Assembly (NCBI RefSeq): GCF_028288225.1
Contig: NZ_JAQBOC010000003.1
Location: 62,001-126,000 of the forward strand
Length of the DNA stretch: 64,000 bases
DNA from: Mucilaginibacter sp.
GTDB lineage: Bacteria > Bacteroidota > Bacteroidia > Sphingobacteriales > Sphingobacteriaceae
Direction of reading: 5' to 3'
Below the pieces are notes generated by a model. That model saw only the letters and a program-made list of their open reading frames with translations, was not told the origin of the DNA and made no database searches. Of the stretch, positions 55,715-64,000 are shown piece by piece. The position numbers were made by a program, and so were the translations under genes. Within the stretch, counting starts at the first letter, position 1. Each line of letters starts with the position of its first letter.

Positions 55715-56434
55715 ATGAAAAAGATCCATTTAACCATATTGGCATTAGTTGCAGGAATTGCACTTGCCGGTTTATCATCATGCAGGTTTAGTTGTGTACA
55801 TGGCTCAGGTCATCAAAAATCAGAGGAGCGTAAGGTGGGTGATTTTAAAGCGATCAGTATTTCTGGTGGGTTTAAAGTGATTTTAAAACAGGATAGCTCT
55901 TTTTCAGTAAGAATTACTGCTGACGATAACCTGCTTAAATATATCAGAACAGAAACAGACGGCAACAGGCTGAAGGTTTTTACCAGGAAAAACATGTGTA
56001 ATACCGGGGAAATGACCGTAAATATCGGGGTTCGTGATTTAGAAGAATTAAAAGCATCAGGAGCAGTTGAGGTAGAATCTGCAGGGAAACTAACCGTACA
56101 TGACCTGCACTTCCGGTTATCAGGCGCTACCAAGATCAACATGGAGCTTAATGCAGCTAATGTAACAACAAACGGAAGCGGCGTTACCGAATTAAATTTA
56201 AGGGGACAGGCGTCTTCACATAATATTGACCTGAGCGGCAGTGGTAAGGTACATGCTTTTGATTTTGTAGTGAATACCTGCAATATTGAAACATCAGGTG
56301 TAGGGCATAGCGAGGTTAATGTATTAAATACGTTAAATGTTCGGTCCAGCGGTGCCTCCGAAGTAAAATATCGCGGTAACCCCACTATCAGGAACGATAA
56401 ATCCGGAGCTTCATCAATTGAGAAAGCGGATTGA
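55715..56434 (+). CDS. GIN-domain (DUF2807) lipoprotein 4
   Basis: A 239-aa protein with signal peptide and lipobox LSSC, so membrane-anchored. The head GIN domain (about 40-225) begins KVGDFKAISISGGFKVILKQ and repeats SGAxxV/SG turns (LKASGAVEVESAG, DLSGSGKVHAF). A different subfamily from GIN 1-3. The upstream gap has TGTAAC and AGTC with 17-nt spacing (55648-55674), a weak ECF-like match. Confidence 0.82.
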   Translation: MKKIHLTILALVAGIALAGLSSCRFSCVHGSGHQKSEERKVGDFKAISISGGFKVILKQDSSFSVRITADDNLLKYIRTETDGNRLKVFTRKNMCNTGEMTVNIGVRDLEELKASGAVEVESAGKLTVHDLHFRLSGATKINMELNAANVTTNGSGVTELNLRGQASSHNIDLSGSGKVHAFDFVVNTCNIETSGVGHSEVNVLNTLNVRSSGASEVKYRGNPTIRNDKSGASSIEKAD

Positions 56435-56575
56435 TTGTTTTGGGTTGATTGAGTTGATTAGGTGAATGGTTGATTAAGTTGTTGTAAGGTTGCTATAATC
56501 TAACTTAATTACCCAACCTATTTTAAATAAACCTAATCAACTCAATCAAACTTAATCTAACTCAATCAACCAACA
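56431..56575. repeat. intergenic word palindrome, GTTGATTGAG family
   Basis: Left arm words gggttgattgagttgattagg and gttgattaag; right arm words cctaatcaactcaatc and ctaactcaatcaacc. Starts at the TGA of GIN gene 4 and ends 1 nt before the cytochrome ATG, so it may act as an attenuator between these co-oriented genes. Confidence 0.75.
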
Positions 56576-56576
56576 A

Positions 56577-57560
56577 ATGAAAAGACTTAAAAAAGTAGTA
56601 TTATACGCTGTAATAGCAATAGTTCTAATAGTTGTTATAGGTATATCCTACATAACTTTGGCCCTGCCCAATGTTGGCGAACCGGAAGATATTCATGTAA
56701 CGGTTAGTGCAAAAACAATTGCCAGGGGCGAATACCTTGCAAATCATGTATCCCTTTGTACCGATTGCCATTCGCAACGGGATTGGTCAAAATTTGCAGG
56801 CCCAATACTTGATGGCAGGTTAGGCGAAGGAGGGGAGGTTTTTGATGGAAAAGTAAATTTTCCTGGCAGTGTTCACGTACCCAACATTACACCCTATAAT
56901 TTAAAAGGCTGGACAGACGGAGAACTTTTCAGGGCCATTACCAGTGGGGTGCGTAAAGATGGTTCTGCTATATTTCCGTTAATGCCCTGGCCATCCTATT
57001 CAAAAATGAGCAGGGAAGATGTGTATGCTATTATTGCCTACTTGCGTACATTAAAACCCGAGCATACCACCTATGCAAAAGCATCGTATAACTTTCCGCT
57101 TAATATTTTAGTACATACATTTCCTAAAAAAGCAAGTTTAGGTACAATCCCAAATCCGGCCGACACGGTTAAATATGGCGCATACCTTGTAAATGCAGCT
57201 GGCTGTATGGATTGCCACACACAAAACAACAATGGCACAATGGTACCCGGAATGGAATTTGCAGGCGGCCGGGATTTCAGGGTAGGTAACAATACCATCC
57301 GCTCTGCCAACATCACGGCTGATGCTGCCACGGGAATAGGCAGCTGGACAAGCGCCGCTTTTGTGCAAAGATTTAAAGCATTTTCAGACCCCTCCAGGGC
57401 TGCCGGTGTATCGGCAGGCGATTACCAGACCATTATGCCCTGGTATGATTACAGCGGGATTACCGGAACCGATCTTAAGGCGATGTATGCCTATTTAAAA
57501 ACCATTAAGCCTGTTCGTAATAAAGTGATTAAGTTCCAGGCAAACAGTTTTGTTAAATAA
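56577..57560 (+). CDS. membrane-anchored diheme cytochrome c
   Basis: A 327-aa electron-transfer protein with an N-terminal membrane anchor (about 8-30) and two cytochrome c domains. Heme motifs CTDCH (61-65) and CMDCH (210-214); candidate Met ligands lie in PLMPWPSY and TIMPWYDY. It resembles the cytochrome subunit of membrane dehydrogenases, but no dehydrogenase gene is beside it. Confidence 0.9.
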   Translation: MKRLKKVVLYAVIAIVLIVVIGISYITLALPNVGEPEDIHVTVSAKTIARGEYLANHVSLCTDCHSQRDWSKFAGPILDGRLGEGGEVFDGKVNFPGSVHVPNITPYNLKGWTDGELFRAITSGVRKDGSAIFPLMPWPSYSKMSREDVYAIIAYLRTLKPEHTTYAKASYNFPLNILVHTFPKKASLGTIPNPADTVKYGAYLVNAAGCMDCHTQNNNGTMVPGMEFAGGRDFRVGNNTIRSANITADAATGIGSWTSAAFVQRFKAFSDPSRAAGVSAGDYQTIMPWYDYSGITGTDLKAMYAYLKTIKPVRNKVIKFQANSFVK

Positions 57561-57617
57561 ACACGGTTAAAAACAAAAAACTAAACCGACGGGTATAGTT
57601 TGGTATATATTATGATT

Positions 57618-57647
57618 AAAAGCTACCATGTTTTGGTAGCTTTTTTT
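57618..57647 (+). terminator. terminator of the cytochrome gene
   Basis: AAAAGCTACCA and TGGTAGC with a T-run after a 5-nt loop. Confidence 0.8.
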
Positions 57648-57682
57648 AGTTTTATACTACTTAAACTTTAAAAACATAAATT

Positions 57683-58399
57683 ATGAAAAGTATCTGTTTA
57701 GCCGTATTATCAGCAGGCGCATCAAGCTATGGTGGCGCATCACAAAGTCAGCTTGGTTGCATAGAAGGTTCGGGCAACTCAACAACCGAAAAGCGTCAAA
57801 TGGCCAATTTTACCCAGATTAACCTTGAAGGAGATTATACTGTAATCTTAACGCAGGACAGCTCTATGATGGTAGCAATTACTGCCGATAATAACCTGTT
57901 GCAGTATATTACAACAACTATAACGGACGGTACCCTGGTTATTTCCACTACAGAAAATATTTGCAGCTCCAGTGTAGTAGCTATTAGTATTGGTATAGGT
58001 ACATTATCGGGTCTTACAGCAGCGGGGAAAGATCAGATAACCGCCAGCGGAACAATCACTGCACAAAATCTGTCGCTTCAATTTTCAGGCGCCGATACCC
58101 TTACGCTTGATCTTACTGCAACCGGCCTTACTACAAGTGTTAACGGCCAGGCCACTATTAACTTAACCGGATCAGCCACATCGCATAGTATTAACGTTAG
58201 TGGAAACGGTATGCTTAGCGCCCTTGGATTTGCAGTAAATAACTTTACCACAAACACCTCGGGAGCCGGTAAATACCAGGTAAGCGTAGCTGATACTATG
58301 ACTTTGCACACAACAGGCTCGTCCGTTGTTGAATATAGCGGTAACCCTACAATTGTTGACGATAATAAAGGCTCATCAAAAATTACCAAAGTAGGTTGA
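57683..58399 (+). CDS. GIN-domain (DUF2807) protein 5
   Basis: A 238-aa relative of GIN protein 4 (shared order: GSGN, FTQINLEGDYTVILTQDSS, ITADNNLLQYI). The repeat region is rich in Ser/Thr/Gly. The N-terminus is odd: the hydrophobic part (ICLAVLSAGASS) is short, and the lipobox Cys seen in copy 4 has no clear equivalent, so export may be impaired or the signal region may have lost sequence. Confidence 0.75.
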   Translation: MKSICLAVLSAGASSYGGASQSQLGCIEGSGNSTTEKRQMANFTQINLEGDYTVILTQDSSMMVAITADNNLLQYITTTITDGTLVISTTENICSSSVVAISIGIGTLSGLTAAGKDQITASGTITAQNLSLQFSGADTLTLDLTATGLTTSVNGQATINLTGSATSHSINVSGNGMLSALGFAVNNFTTNTSGAGKYQVSVADTMTLHTTGSSVVEYSGNPTIVDDNKGSSKITKVG

Positions 58400-58564
58400 T
58401 CTTAGTTTTTAGACTGTAAGTCCGGAGGAAGAGGATAAGAAAATTCTTCACTTCCGGGCTTCCTTTTTAATATCCTTTTTAACAATGGTATAAATTGTTT
58501 TAACGGCGCAAATAAATTTATTTCCCTCACCTTACGCACTTTTCGGACTTCCCGACTTTTTTTA

Positions 58565-58572
58565 TACATTTG
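58565..58572 (+). promoter_or_regulatory. putative -7 box of tig
   Basis: TACATTTG matches TAnnTTTG; a TTTTC stretch about 20 nt upstream may serve as -33. It lies at the edge of AGTCCGAAAGTC-family words (58530-58560). Confidence 0.4.
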
Positions 58573-58654
58573 CCCCTCCAAAAGCAGAGGCTTTTACTGG
58601 AGTATATATTCCGTTTGCCTGCTTTTTAAAGTTTACGCTTAAATACCGGTAAAA

Positions 58655-60007
58655 ATGAATATTTCACAGGAAAAGATTGATAACCTGAATGCAGTTGTAA
58701 AGATCAATATCAATCCCGAAGATTATCAGCCACGCGTTGATAAAGCAATTAAAGATCAGGCAAAAAAAGCTAAAATGCCAGGATTTCGCCCGGGTATGGT
58801 GCCTGCATCACATATTAAAAGGATGTATGGTAAAAGTATTTTGGTTGATGAGATCAACAATATGCTGTCTGATACTTTAAACAAATATTTGACGGATGAG
58901 AAGCTGGAAGTTTTAGGGCAGCCACTTCCAAAAGCTGACGATCAAAAAGAATATAACTGGGATTTTGCCGATAACTTTGAGTTTAACTATGAAGTTGGCC
59001 TGGCCCCTGAATTTAATATTGAATTTTCATCAAAGGATAAATTAACCCAATATATTATTAAGGTTGATGACGAAACACTGGCATCGCGCATCAAAAGTAT
59101 CCGCCGCAGCTATGGCAAAATGACAAATCCTGACGTATCGGCAGATGAAGATGTGCTTTATTCAGATTTAGTGCAACTTTCGCCGGATGGTTCTGTTTTT
59201 GAGGATGGAATTACCAATACCGCATCCGTTCGTTTAGATCAGATAAAAGATGAAGCCATAAAAGCATCATTGATTGGATTGAAAAAAGGGGACGAGGTAG
59301 TGCTGGATATTCAAAAAGCTTTTGACAACGATGCAGCCAAGGTTGCGGGGTTGTTAAAAATTGAAGAAGAAACAGCAGCAGATCTGAAATCGAACTTTCG
59401 CTTAACTGTAAAAAATGTTAACCGTTTAGAAGAGAGTGATCTGAACCAGGAGTTCTTTGACAAATTATTTGGTGAAGGTACGGTAACTACCGAAGAGGAG
59501 TTCAGGGCTAAAATAACTGAAGAAATTGAAACCATGATGGTGCAGGATGCTGACCGCAAATTGCAGGATGATATTTATCAATATGGTTTAAATAAAGTTC
59601 AGTTTGAATTACCTGATGAGTTTTTAAAACGCTGGTTAAAGGCAACCAATGAAAAGCTTACTCCGGAAGAATTGGCTGGCGGTTACAGCGATTTTGCTAA
59701 GAACCTTAAATGGACGCTGATTGAAAACAAGATCATCAAAGAAAACAACATCGACGTAAATTACGATGAGGTTTTCGCATTAGCTAAAGCACGTTTGGAA
59801 CAGCAGTTCAGGATGTACAGTCCGCAGGGAATAGATGAGGAGCAATTAGGCCAATACACTGTTCAATACCTGCAAAATAGGGAAAACGCAAACAAAATTT
59901 TTGAAGAGGTAAAAGCTTTAAAGGTATTTGATTTTGTAAAGAGTGTTGCTACTTTAGATAAAAAAGAGATTTTGTATACTGAGTTTGCAAAGCTGTTTGC
60001 GCAGTAA
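58655..60007 (+). CDS. tig: trigger factor
   Basis: Ribosome-bound chaperone with prolyl isomerase activity. 450 residues. The ribosome-binding signature is present as MPGFRPGMVPASHIKRMYG (about 43-61). The isomerase-like domain is weakly conserved, as in other Bacteroidota. Followed by clpP and clpX, the common order for protein folding and proteolysis. Confidence 0.94.
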   Translation: MNISQEKIDNLNAVVKININPEDYQPRVDKAIKDQAKKAKMPGFRPGMVPASHIKRMYGKSILVDEINNMLSDTLNKYLTDEKLEVLGQPLPKADDQKEYNWDFADNFEFNYEVGLAPEFNIEFSSKDKLTQYIIKVDDETLASRIKSIRRSYGKMTNPDVSADEDVLYSDLVQLSPDGSVFEDGITNTASVRLDQIKDEAIKASLIGLKKGDEVVLDIQKAFDNDAAKVAGLLKIEEETAADLKSNFRLTVKNVNRLEESDLNQEFFDKLFGEGTVTTEEEFRAKITEEIETMMVQDADRKLQDDIYQYGLNKVQFELPDEFLKRWLKATNEKLTPEELAGGYSDFAKNLKWTLIENKIIKENNIDVNYDEVFALAKARLEQQFRMYSPQGIDEEQLGQYTVQYLQNRENANKIFEEVKALKVFDFVKSVATLDKKEILYTEFAKLFAQ

Positions 60008-60072
60008 GTCCGAAAGTCAGTAAAGACGGAAAGTCCGAAAGTGGAAGAATAGCTTTTACTTTCGGACTTTTA
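60005..60072. repeat. word palindrome, AGTCCGAAAG family, after tig
   Basis: AAAGTCCGAAAG (about 60028-60039) and CTTTCGGACTTT (60059-60070) form a 12-bp stem; a further AGTCCGAAAGTC word starts at the tig stop. Probable terminator. Confidence 0.75.
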
Positions 60073-60090
60073 TATTCTACAGCCCCTCCA

Positions 60091-60191
60091 CGTCATGCCG
60101 AATTTATTCGGCACCCCACGGGACATGTCGCCAGCATGATGCAGACTTAGCAAGTGAAGTGGTGATCCGACCAGTTGGCGGACAGCATGAC
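60091..60191. repeat. about 100-bp GTCATGC inverted-repeat element
   Basis: Ends GTCATGC (60092-60098) and GCATGAC (60185-60191); an inner hairpin TGCCGAA/TTCGGCA at 60096-60113. GC-rich against its surroundings and without coding capacity, so it looks like a miniature mobile or dispersed element. Confidence 0.6.
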
Positions 60192-60326
60192 ATGTGAGTT
60201 GGTGTCAGCTTAAACTTCCCGACTTCTCCCAAATAAATTTACTTTTAACAAACTTTCTGGTATAATTTGTATTTAAGTAACAACTATATTTATAGCGATT
60301 AAAACCCGCATCTTAACAAAAAAATC

Positions 60327-61043
60327 ATGAGCAGTAACATTGATAAAAATGAATTCCGGAAATATGCTGTTAAGCACCATCGTATTAACAGTATTTATGT
60401 AGATAAATTTATTTCGCGCGTTGACGCAACCCGGATCCCAACCGGGATAAGTGGCATGACGCCTTATATTATTGAGGAACGCCAGCTTAACGTAGCACAG
60501 ATGGACGTGTTCTCGCGATTAATGATGGACCGTATCATCTTCCTTGGTGATGCGATTTATGAAAATATTGCAAACATTATTCAGGCTCAATTGCTTTTCC
60601 TTCAATCGGCTGATGCTAAACGTGATATCCAGATCTATATTAACTCACCTGGAGGTTCGGTTTACGCTGGTTTAGGGATCTATGATACCATGCAATTTAT
60701 ATCAAATGATGTGGCAACAATTTGTACAGGTATGGCAGCTTCAATGGGAGCGGTGCTGTTATGTGCAGGCGCCGCAGGTAAAAGGGCCGCGTTACCACAT
60801 GCAAGGGTAATGATCCACCAGCCATCAGGCGGTGCTCAAGGGCAACAATCTGATATAGAAATTACGTATCACGAGATCACCAAATTGAAAAAGGAATTGT
60901 ACCAGATAATTGCAGATCACAGCGGTGCAACTTATGAGAAAGTTTGGGATGCATCAGATCGCGACCACTGGATGATAGCCGAAGAGGCCAAAGAATTTGG
61001 TATGGTTGATGAAATTTTAAGGGGAAATAACCCTAAAAAATAA
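60327..61043 (+). CDS. clpP: ATP-dependent Clp protease proteolytic subunit
   Basis: Barrel-forming serine protease. The catalytic triad is S139 (GMAASMG), H164 (MIHQPS) and D213 (DRDHW). 238 residues, with an N-terminal extension of about 40 longer than the E. coli form. The stop is followed by a 26-bp hairpin word element, then clpX. Confidence 0.96.
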   Translation: MSSNIDKNEFRKYAVKHHRINSIYVDKFISRVDATRIPTGISGMTPYIIEERQLNVAQMDVFSRLMMDRIIFLGDAIYENIANIIQAQLLFLQSADAKRDIQIYINSPGGSVYAGLGIYDTMQFISNDVATICTGMAASMGAVLLCAGAAGKRAALPHARVMIHQPSGGAQGQQSDIEITYHEITKLKKELYQIIADHSGATYEKVWDASDRDHWMIAEEAKEFGMVDEILRGNNPKK

Positions 61044-61120
61044 GTGATTAGAGATTAGAGACCAGAGGTTAGTTTTTTAAATTTTTCTCCTAACCTCTGG
61101 TCTCTAATCTCTAATTAACT
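61044..61120. repeat. 26-bp near-perfect hairpin of GATTAGAGACC words
   Basis: Arm 1 61046-61072 and arm 2 61090-61116 match at 26 of 27 positions with a 17-nt loop. It sits between the co-oriented clpP and clpX genes, directly after the clpP stop. Confidence 0.85.
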
Positions 61121-61138
61121 AATTCCGACTTTTTTGAT

Positions 61139-61146
61139 TAAATTTG
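61139..61146 (+). promoter_or_regulatory. putative -7 box of clpX
   Basis: TAAATTTG, exact TAnnTTTG, 20 nt before the clpX ATG. With the hairpin upstream this suggests clpX is transcribed apart from clpP. Confidence 0.4.
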
Positions 61147-61165
61147 ACTAAGAAAAGTAAATCAG

Positions 61166-62404
61166 ATGAATAAAAACAGCAAGGAGATCAGGTGTTCGTT
61201 TTGTGGTGCAGGTAAACAGGACTCCCTGATGCTGATAGCAGGGCTTGACGCACACATCTGTGATAAATGCGTTAACCAGGCTAATGAAATATTGGCTGAA
61301 GAGCTTAAAGTGCGAAAGGTAAAAACATCGCCAAGTACCCCGGCTATGTTAAAGCCTGCTGAAATAAAAAGTCATCTTGATCAGTACGTTATTGGCCAGG
61401 ATGATGCAAAAAAGATCTTAGCCGTTGCAGTTTATAACCACTATAAACGTTTAAACCAGAGGATTGAAAAAGATGATGTGGAGATTGAAAAATCAAACAT
61501 CATTATGGTGGGCGAAACAGGTACCGGTAAAACCCTGCTTGCAAAAACGCTTGCCAAAATTTTAAACGTTCCTTTTTGCATATGCGATGCTACCGTATTA
61601 ACTGAGGCCGGTTATGTAGGAGAGGATGTTGAAAGTATTCTTACCCGTTTACTTCAATCTGCCGATTATGACGTAGCTACTGCCGAAAGGGGTATTGTTT
61701 ACATTGATGAGGTTGATAAAATTGCCCGCAAAAGCGATAATGCTTCAATTACCCGTGACGTATCCGGCGAGGGTGTACAACAGGCATTATTAAAAATACT
61801 GGAAGGTACGAATGTTAATGTGCCGCCGCAAGGAGGCCGTAAGCATCCTGATCAGAAAATGATAACTGTTAACACCAACAACATTCTTTTTATATGCGGT
61901 GGTGCTTTTGATGGTATTGACAGAAAGATAGCCAATCGCTTACGCACGCAAACTGTTGGTTATAAAATGAAACGTGATGACAACGAAATCGACCTTAAAA
62001 ACCTGTATAAATATATAACCCCGCAGGATTTAAAATCATTTGGCCTGATACCAGAGCTAATTGGCCGTTTACCGGTACTTACTTATTTAAACCCGTTAGA
62101 CCGTGAGGCTTTACACAATATTTTAACCGAGCCCAAAAATTCACTGCTTAAACAGTATAAAAAATTGTTTGAATACGAAGGTGTAAAACTTGAATTTGAA
62201 ACAGAAGTGCTTGATTTTATTGTTGACAAGGCGGTTGAGTTTAAATTGGGTGCCCGTGGCCTGCGTTCAATTTGTGAAGCCATAATGATAGATGCCATGT
62301 TTGAATTTCCATCAAAAAAAGACATAAAGCGCTTAAATGTGACGTTGGATTATGCACATGAAAAATTTGAGAAATCCGATCTTAAAAAATTAAAAGTGGC
62401 TTAA
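61166..62404 (+). CDS. clpX: ATP-dependent Clp protease ATP-binding subunit ClpX
   Basis: AAA+ unfoldase feeding ClpP. Zinc-binding domain with C10, C13, C32, C35. Walker A GETGTGKT (116-123), pore loop GYVG (149-152), Walker B with D181-E182. 412 residues, full length. Confidence 0.97.
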   Translation: MNKNSKEIRCSFCGAGKQDSLMLIAGLDAHICDKCVNQANEILAEELKVRKVKTSPSTPAMLKPAEIKSHLDQYVIGQDDAKKILAVAVYNHYKRLNQRIEKDDVEIEKSNIIMVGETGTGKTLLAKTLAKILNVPFCICDATVLTEAGYVGEDVESILTRLLQSADYDVATAERGIVYIDEVDKIARKSDNASITRDVSGEGVQQALLKILEGTNVNVPPQGGRKHPDQKMITVNTNNILFICGGAFDGIDRKIANRLRTQTVGYKMKRDDNEIDLKNLYKYITPQDLKSFGLIPELIGRLPVLTYLNPLDREALHNILTEPKNSLLKQYKKLFEYEGVKLEFETEVLDFIVDKAVEFKLGARGLRSICEAIMIDAMFEFPSKKDIKRLNVTLDYAHEKFEKSDLKKLKVA

Positions 62405-62444
62405 CAATAAGCATATAACCGGCACTTATATTTAAAAATACAAT

Positions 62445-62470
62445 AAACCCTGGTTAATGCCGGGGTTTGT
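62445..62470 (+). terminator. clpX terminator
   Basis: AAACCCTGG and CCGGGGTTT form a 9-bp stem with one wobble, followed by TTGTTGT. Confidence 0.65.
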
Positions 62471-62512
62471 TGTATAAACCCCTGAAGGAGAGACTAATTA
62501 TATATTAAAATT

Positions 62513-63376
62513 ATGAATGAAGAACTAGATGTTAAGAAGGATCAAGAGTCCTTAAAGAATGAAAAGAAAATAAAAGAGATCCACAGTGCCATAACTCCGG
62601 GTTTAAAAACTAAAGAAGCAATTGTTACCAACTGGCTCCCGCGCTATACCGGTCGCCCATTGGCAGATTTTGGCAAGTATATTATTCTTACCAATTTTTC
62701 AAAATACATTCAGCTGTTTTCGCAATGGAATGATAATGCACCCATATTGGGGATTGACAAGCCTATGCAGAGCGTCACAGCTAACGGGATAACAATAATT
62801 AACTTTGGCATGGGAAGCTCGGTAGCGGCTACTATTATGGACCTGCTTTCTGCAGTGCACCCAAAAGCTGTTATCTTTTTAGGTAAATGCGGCGGGCTTA
62901 AAAAGAAAAATAAAGTAGGCGACCTTATATTGCCCATTGCAGGTATAAGAGGAGAGGGTACATCCAATGATTATTTACCTGCGGAGGTACCGGCGCTCCC
63001 TGCGTTCGCGCTGCAAAAAGCCATATCAACTACCATACGCGACTATGGCCGCGATTATTTTACCGGGACATGTTACACTACTAACCGCCGTGTTTGGGAA
63101 CATGATAAGGAATTTAAAAAGTATTTGAAGAAATTAAGGGCAATGGCTGTTGATATGGAAACCGCAACCATATTTACAACCGGCTTTGCCAACAAAATTC
63201 CGACAGGTGCATTGTTGTTAGTTTCAGACCAGCCCATGATCCCGGAAGGTGTTAAAACTGCGGAAAGCGACTCGAGCGTTACTGAGCAATATGTTGAAAC
63301 ACATTTACATATAGGTATTGAATCATTAAAGCAATTGATAAATAACGGGTTAACAGTTAAGCATTTGATTTTTTAA
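62513..63376 (+). CDS. amn: AMP nucleosidase
   Basis: Splits AMP into adenine and ribose 5-phosphate. The 287 residues belong to the short nucleoside-phosphorylase-like form: INFGMGSSVAATIMDLL, FLGKCGGLKKKNKVGDLILP and the ribose-binding MAVDMETATIF. The N-terminal charged segment is outside the catalytic fold. Confidence 0.88.
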   Translation: MNEELDVKKDQESLKNEKKIKEIHSAITPGLKTKEAIVTNWLPRYTGRPLADFGKYIILTNFSKYIQLFSQWNDNAPILGIDKPMQSVTANGITIINFGMGSSVAATIMDLLSAVHPKAVIFLGKCGGLKKKNKVGDLILPIAGIRGEGTSNDYLPAEVPALPAFALQKAISTTIRDYGRDYFTGTCYTTNRRVWEHDKEFKKYLKKLRAMAVDMETATIFTTGFANKIPTGALLLVSDQPMIPEGVKTAESDSSVTEQYVETHLHIGIESLKQLINNGLTVKHLIF

Positions 63377-63414
63377 ATTTTAAATATAACCTTGATTATT
63401 ACAAAGCCCGTACC

Positions 63415-63612
63415 CTTGATAGGAGGGCACTGAAAAAGTCCTTTAGAGTTAAAGAGGTTGTCGTACAAGTAAAATAGAGGCTCTGAGAATCGTCTATACG
63501 AAAGTGCTCTCCACCAACCTATCCGGATACGCTAAAGAAAAAGAGGCTGTTTTCTATGATGGAAACAGCCTCTTTTGATAAATAGCTACTTTTTCAGTGC
63601 CCTCCTTGATAG
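63415..63612. mobile_element. 182-bp non-autonomous inverted-repeat element with 8-bp target duplication
   Basis: Perfect 17-bp terminal inverted repeats, GAGGGCACTGAAAAAGT (63423-63439) and its complement (63588-63604), flanked by CTTGATAG on both sides (63415-63422, 63605-63612). Inside, a hairpin of agaggctgttt/aaacagcctct (about 63542-63573) looks like a terminator. No transposase remains; it may be a deleted insertion sequence. Family not assigned. Confidence 0.85.
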
Positions 63613-63649
63613 AGCACAGGCTTTGTTTATTGTTACTTGTTTTTACAGT

Positions 63650-64000
63650 TTACTTAAACAAAGGGTTCGGACGAAAATAGGTTCCATCAGCGAAACTTAC
63701 CACATAGTCTGATTTAAAATGTGTGCTTTTTTGATAATAATCAGTAGTGATGATCTGTGCATCAGACGCTATTGCTGCTTCAAATGTTGATTTATCATTA
63801 TCCCTTGCCTCTTCTGTATCACTGTCAGCACGGGTACGGATAATATATCCTTTTTTAACCAGCGCCCGTATTTTATAAAGATCCTTTTTGGGATTATTCA
63901 TGATGTGTATTGCAGATTCCGGTGTACCAGGTTCTGAATCGGTAAAAAGGATGCGGTTTTTTAATGATGGATGGCCTGCTATATACGCTGCTCTTTTTTT
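63650..64000 (-). CDS. calcium-dependent PI-specific phospholipase C-like protein, 5' part outside window
   Basis: The frame runs open through the window edge (upstream codons read AGHPSLKNRILFTDSEPG), so the gene is truncated here. The visible C-terminal about 116 residues include TRADSDTEEARDNDKSTFEA and SDAQIITTDYY, the end of the PI-PLC-C1-like family (TIM-barrel, secreted). Catalytic histidines would lie beyond the window. Confidence 0.65.
   Translation of the reverse strand, partial: KKRAAYIAGHPSLKNRILFTDSEPGTPESAIHIMNNPKKDLYKIRALVKKGYIIRTRADSDTEEARDNDKSTFEAAIASDAQIITTDYYQKSTHFKSDYVVSFADGTYFRPNPLFK

Noticed and set aside
55813..56385. 190-aa reverse-strand ORF inside GIN gene 4
   Set aside because: Shadow of a real gene, with no family resemblance and unlikely composition.
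63440..63587. Transposase fragment inside the miniature element
   Set aside because: Only short frames ending in stops; nothing recognisable.

Overview
The window is about 64 kb of AT-rich chromosome from a Bacteroidota bacterium, most likely a Sphingobacteriaceae member close to Mucilaginibacter or Pedobacter. The evidence is a SusC/SusD/SusE operon, Rho with a long acidic N-terminal insertion, a stand-alone PurS, tig-clpP-clpX order, several GIN-domain (DUF2807) secreted proteins, -7 boxes of the form TAnnTTTG, and a lack of strong Shine-Dalgarno sequences. I found no rRNA, tRNA or CRISPR array.

Layout. 0-0.9 kb: HigBA-type toxin-antitoxin remnant with a twice-frameshifted toxin. 0.9-20.8 kb: mostly housekeeping genes (sppA, folK, Hpt protein, purS, pssA, rho, pyrF, yidC, pyrG, kdsB, deoxynucleoside kinase, trpS, two plsC-like acyltransferases, gatC), plus a B12-binding radical SAM enzyme and an exonuclease/GIY-YIG fusion. 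20.9-27.8 kb: accessory stretch with an orphan ABC ATPase, a GG-leader cysteine-rich peptide, an unknown 220-aa protein, a secreted M48 protease, two unknown secreted proteins and a GH19 chitinase. 27.9-37.7 kb: cobalamin adenosyltransferase, DUF2795, a 49-aa membrane peptide, ispD, queA, an ABC permease, a large hybrid histidine kinase and citrate synthase. 37.8-48.4 kb: susC-susD-susE facing a CBM48-esterase, then a TolB-propeller amidohydrolase. 48.6-58.4 kb: recQ, then five GIN-domain genes interleaved with a DUF892 protein, an FGGY kinase and a diheme cytochrome c. 58.6-64 kb: tig, clpP, clpX, AMP nucleosidase, a small inverted-repeat element and the 3' end of a PI-PLC-like gene.

The two most striking non-genic signals are these. 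(1) Many gene ends run directly into intergenic elements built from short degenerate words (at least six word families). The words usually recur as a reverse complement on the other side of the gap, forming long imperfect palindromes; very often the word itself supplies the stop codon. (2) Three paralogous GIN-domain genes each carry TGTAACG and CGTC boxes with exactly 16 nt between GTAAC and CGTC, a classic ECF sigma-factor promoter, so they look like one envelope-stress regulon. Several perfect or near-perfect palindromic operators (9218, 43814, 43858, 50643) have no identifiable regulator in the window.
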